This document shows positions 62,944-64,000 of a stretch of 64,000 nucleotides of DNA, in pieces. The number at the start of each line of letters is the position of its first letter. Positions within the stretch are counted from its first letter, which is position 1. The DNA is taken from NCBI RefSeq assembly GCF_027596085.1, contig NC_072456.1, positions 12,972,744-13,036,743 on the forward strand, in the 5' to 3' direction. Under the pieces are notes generated by a model. That model was not told the DNA's origin. It saw only the letters and a list, made by a program, of their open reading frames with translations, and ran no database searches. A program made the position numbers and the translations under genes. The stretch is from Anoplopoma fimbria. Its lineage: Eukaryota > Chordata > Actinopteri > Perciformes > Anoplopomatidae.

Positions 62944-64000
62944 TATACATGTATTGTTTGGGGCGGGGCAGTGATCAGTGATAGGCTAGAGGGCGGGGAC
63001 AGATTGTATTTAACAATCTGAAAGCCAAGACATATTTTTTTATACTAATGAATGGGATTTTGTTTAAAAAATAAAAGCATCCTACGCCGGATCAACCTTT
63101 GCTTCAGCTTGTTTTTGATTCTATATTCTCATGCTGGATAATTTGACGAGGCGACGAAGCAAACTGTCTGCGTTTTATATATAAATGTAGGTTAGTCTTT
63201 TCAGTGCAGGATCATTTTCATCTCTCTCCAATTAAAAGCTCATTTGAAACAGGTATTATTCTCTGCCGAGCATTCATTAACACGATCCTTGTCTTTTCTC
63301 TGTCTCTTGAACGAGGTCAAAATGTCGTTTACCTGCATGAGAGTTGATTTGATGGGAACAGAAAATAGGATCACAACTTAAGACCTATTCCATTCATCTC
63401 ATAGGCTGGTAACGAGCTCTGGTATGGAGGTAGACGAGCTGAAAGGTGGAGCAAATCAGCACCAGTGATTGAACATTTTAAGAAATGCACGTTCCATTTA
63501 TTTTTACTTGATATCCATAGACGCCATCGTGAACTGCTACAATAAAGATCCGTGTCCGTTTTAAAAGGGTGTGAACCCCCCCTGTTACGCAAATAAGACT
63601 GGAACGCTTTACTGCCCAACATGCAGGTCAAATATGGTGACAACCAAAAAAAAAAACCCAAAATCAGGCAGCCCAATATCTATATTTTGAGCAACGCACG
63701 CGGGCCTTTGCAGCTGAGGCCCCGGATAACGAGCTCCGGTCTCTGCAGGGTCTCTGTGGCTAAAGACCGCACCGCAGAAACAATAGACACACCGGCTGAA
63801 TCTGTGACTCGGCTTCGGTCCCATTAATAGATTTACTGAGGCTCAGGGGGGAGGTTGCAGGTGTGGATGCTTCATCTCAAGACGTGTTACATTATCATGT
63901 GCATCCCAGCCCACCCCCCCACCCAACCCCCACCCACCATGAAGTTGTGTTTGCTTTAATTGGAGGCCCCCTGATAGCAGCGCTGTATAAGACGAGGCTT
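61753..64000 (-). promoter_or_regulatory. lhx9: LHX9 5' UTR and upstream region
   Basis: Upstream of the LHX9 start. It contains (GAA)n at 61871-61896, a T-run (61950-61973) facing an A-run (62004-62027), a GGT-repeat stretch about 62064-62084, a (TC)14 run at 62180-62208 and (TG)43 at 62857-62942. A CpG-richer block lies at about 63690-63830. No clear TATA box and no second gene were seen. No exon for an alternative LHX9 first exon was recognised. The promoter role is inferred from position. Confidence 0.4.
62857..62942. repeat. (TG)43 microsatellite upstream of LHX9
   Basis: 86 bp uninterrupted, about 1.1 kb upstream of the LHX9 start codon. Confidence 0.95.

Overview
This is teleost fish DNA, probably percomorph. 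It holds spliced genes with small coding exons in long introns, very dense (CA)n/(TG)n microsatellites, a non-autonomous Tc1-type element, and other fish-type repeat fragments. No operons, phage, CRISPR arrays or RNA genes were seen. Two genes are supported. Both are on the minus strand, in tandem, and were rebuilt exon by exon with matching reading phases and GT-AG splice sites.

(1) NEK7, a NIMA-family serine/threonine kinase. Seven coding exons (648-25349) and a non-coding first exon with promoter near 44.9-45.1 kb are visible. Together they encode residues 1-229 of a protein of about 303. The last ~74 codons lie beyond the left edge. The N-terminus, including PDMGHNSLANF, matches NEK7 rather than its paralogue NEK6.

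(2) LHX9, a LIM-homeodomain transcription factor, 54.5-61.8 kb. Five exons encode an N-terminal leader, LIM1, LIM2, a basic linker and the homeodomain. The order LHX9 then NEK7 in the same orientation matches human 1q31. LHX2-NEK6 on human 9q33 is the duplicated counterpart.

Layout: 1-647 NEK7 intron; 648-25349 NEK7 coding exons and introns; 25.4-44.9 kb NEK7 intron 1; 44.9-45.2 kb NEK7 first exon and promoter; 45.2-52.0 kb intergenic with a Tc1-type MITE; 52.1 kb an alternative LHX9 terminal exon; 52.2-54.55 kb AT-rich LHX9 3' UTR or intron; 54.55-61.75 kb LHX9 coding exons; 61.8-64 kb LHX9 upstream sequence.

The most notable observations are four. First, a complete LHX9-alpha-type terminal exon (GEQILGHYSHTSRRLKIP, stop) lies 2.35 kb beyond the canonical stop. 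It would replace homeodomain helix 3. Second, a one-base frame break at a six-C run in the canonical last exon leaves the conserved C-terminus intact but out of frame. Third, a 42-bp-arm palindrome with homeodomain-type cores sits in a NEK7 intron. Fourth, a long (CA)n array begins 12 nt from the NEK7 exon 5 splice donor. I found no clearly new gene system.
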